This document shows, one piece after another, positions 15,802 through 18,522 of a stretch of 18,522 nt of DNA; position 1 is the first letter of the stretch; the number at the start of each line of letters is the position of its first letter. The position numbers and the translations under genes were made by a program. Origin of the DNA: Roseicyclus sp. (lineage in GTDB: Bacteria > Pseudomonadota > Alphaproteobacteria > Rhodobacterales > Rhodobacteraceae); the NCBI GenBank assembly GCA_018401055.1, contig JAGYLB010000130.1, forward strand, positions 1 to 18,522, given 5' to 3'. The notes beneath the pieces were generated by a model. It saw only the letters and a program-made list of their open reading frames with translations, was not told where the DNA came from and did not search any database.

Positions 15802-16694
15802 TCAGGGCGCGCAGAGGCGCGACAAGACCTTGTGCATGTCGTGGGTGACGGGCACGCAGAGCACATCAAAGAACGCTCCGCGCCCGGTCAGGGTCGTGAT
15901 GCGGTCGATGCGGTACAGATCATGGCCTCCGTTCCGGTCGAAACTGTTGACATAAAGCCCATAGCCAAGCCGCCCGAAGAGATGGTCGAGATCGGCTGTC
16001 GTGGTGCCGAAGGCTGCAAGGGTGCGTTCGTTCACCTCAAGATAGATCAGGGGCTTTGCGTCCGCGACGAAGCGCGATCCGGTCAAGACCTGCCCCTCGG
16101 TGCCTTCTGTGTCGAGCTTGATGTAATCTGGTGGGAAATACCGGTCGACCAGCGCGTCGATGCCGTAGAAGGGCTGCACGGCCGGGGCCATGTTCGGCCC
16201 GGTCGTCCGCGGCACCAGCATGCTTGCGCCCGTGTTGGCGCGGTTTTCTTGAATGGCGAAATCTCCGTCCTGCACTGCGACGAAGGCGTTGAGGACCTCG
16301 ATTCTCCGCACCGGGTGCCTTCCGCGCTGCTTCGGGTCCGCCAAGCGCATGAGATTGCGCGACAAGATGGCCGCGGTCACGGGGTTGCCCTCGACCGCGA
16401 GGATGCGACCTCCGCCCATCATCTTTCCAAGCGCGGTCATCGAGAAGGTCCCGATATGTGCACCGAGGTCGAAGAGCTGCGCCTTGGGCGGCAGGACCGA
16501 ACAGGCAAAGGCAAACTCGGGCCGGGTGTGATTTCCGAACTCAATGATCTGGTCGGTGATCACATCATCGACATAAGCCTCGATCGGGCCGAAGCAGCCC
16601 TCGACCATTTGCGTGGTCTTGAGCGAAAGCGCATGCCTCGGCCCTGTTTTTGCAACCTTGCGAAAGCGGTCGATTAATCGCCGCATGGAAGGCC

Positions 16695-16698
<4 letters not shown>
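15802..16698 (-). CDS. FkbM family SAM-dependent methyltransferase
   Basis: This intact 298-residue protein has the FkbM methyltransferase layout. The SAM-binding motif I is FDLGAHIGTFS (76-86), followed by AVEGNP (101-106, acidic ribose-binding loop), YIKLDTEGTE (192-201, the family's DxEG hallmark) and YLEVNE (219-224). FkbM enzymes methylate hydroxyls of varied small molecules or glycans; the substrate here is unknown. The ATG at 16698 overlaps the ilvB stop as ATGA, so the gene is probably translated with ilvB; a second Met at 16686 is possible. It separates ilvB from ilvN. The base composition looks slightly less GC-rich than its neighbours by eye, which may mean acquisition. Confidence 0.88.
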
Positions 16699-18491
<1,793 letters not shown>

Positions 18492-18522
18492 CCTCGGCGC
18501 TGCTTGTCGTCGTGGCGCAACG

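Overview
This window is GC-rich and looks like chromosomal DNA from a member of the Rhodobacterales/Rhodobacteraceae (Alphaproteobacteria). Three things support this: the gene order ppiD-trpE / deacetylase / trpG-trpD-trpC-moaC-moeA-lexA / comEC, the alphaproteobacterial SOS box (direct repeats of GAAC spaced by 7 nt) in front of lexA, and protein details of TrpE, IlvB and the divergent deacetylase. I see no phage, IS element, CRISPR array, tRNA or rRNA.

Layout: (1) 1-550, the 3' end of a comEC-like gene on the + strand. (2) 563-5575, a minus-strand train trpG-trpD-trpC-moaC-moeA-lexA. trpG/trpD and trpD/trpC overlap as ATGA, trpC and moaC are 4 bp apart, and lexA has its own consensus promoter overlapped by a three-half-site LexA operator. 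(3) 5741-7430, a plus-strand membrane-anchored divergent polysaccharide deacetylase with a long Pro/Ala-rich linker, which splits trpE from trpGDC. (4) 7431-7490, nested hairpins between convergent genes. (5) 7505-12835, minus-strand ssb, class I/II aminotransferase, ppiD and trpE; the ppiD stop and trpE start overlap as TGATG. (6) 13040-13615, a plus-strand secreted lytic transglycosylase convergent with an ECF sigma factor (13619-14197, minus). The sigma factor is divergent from a small secreted EF-hand protein (14511-14786, plus), across a hairpin-rich spacer. (7) 14906-18491, minus-strand ilvB-fkbM-ilvN, with a FkbM-family methyltransferase lying between the two acetolactate synthase subunits and a 335 bp leader-like gap ahead of ilvN.

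Functional themes are tryptophan synthesis from chorismate (TrpE/G/D/C), branched-chain amino acid synthesis (IlvB/N), molybdenum cofactor synthesis (MoaC/MoeA), the SOS response and DNA metabolism (LexA, SSB, ComEC), and envelope functions (PpiD, lytic transglycosylase, deacetylase, EF-hand protein).

The sequence carries many single- or two-base indels. I infer at least 20, in comEC, moeA, trpC, trpG, the deacetylase, ppiD, the aminotransferase, ssb and ilvB. Several of these genes are essential or needed for prototrophy, and many indels sit in G/C runs or GC repeats. I therefore read them mainly as sequencing or assembly errors, not gene decay, and give joined coordinates. I found no convincing undescribed multi-gene system. 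The most interesting items are the triple LexA operator, fkbM inside ilvBN with a leader before ilvN, and the ECF/EF-hand divergent pair with its structured spacer.
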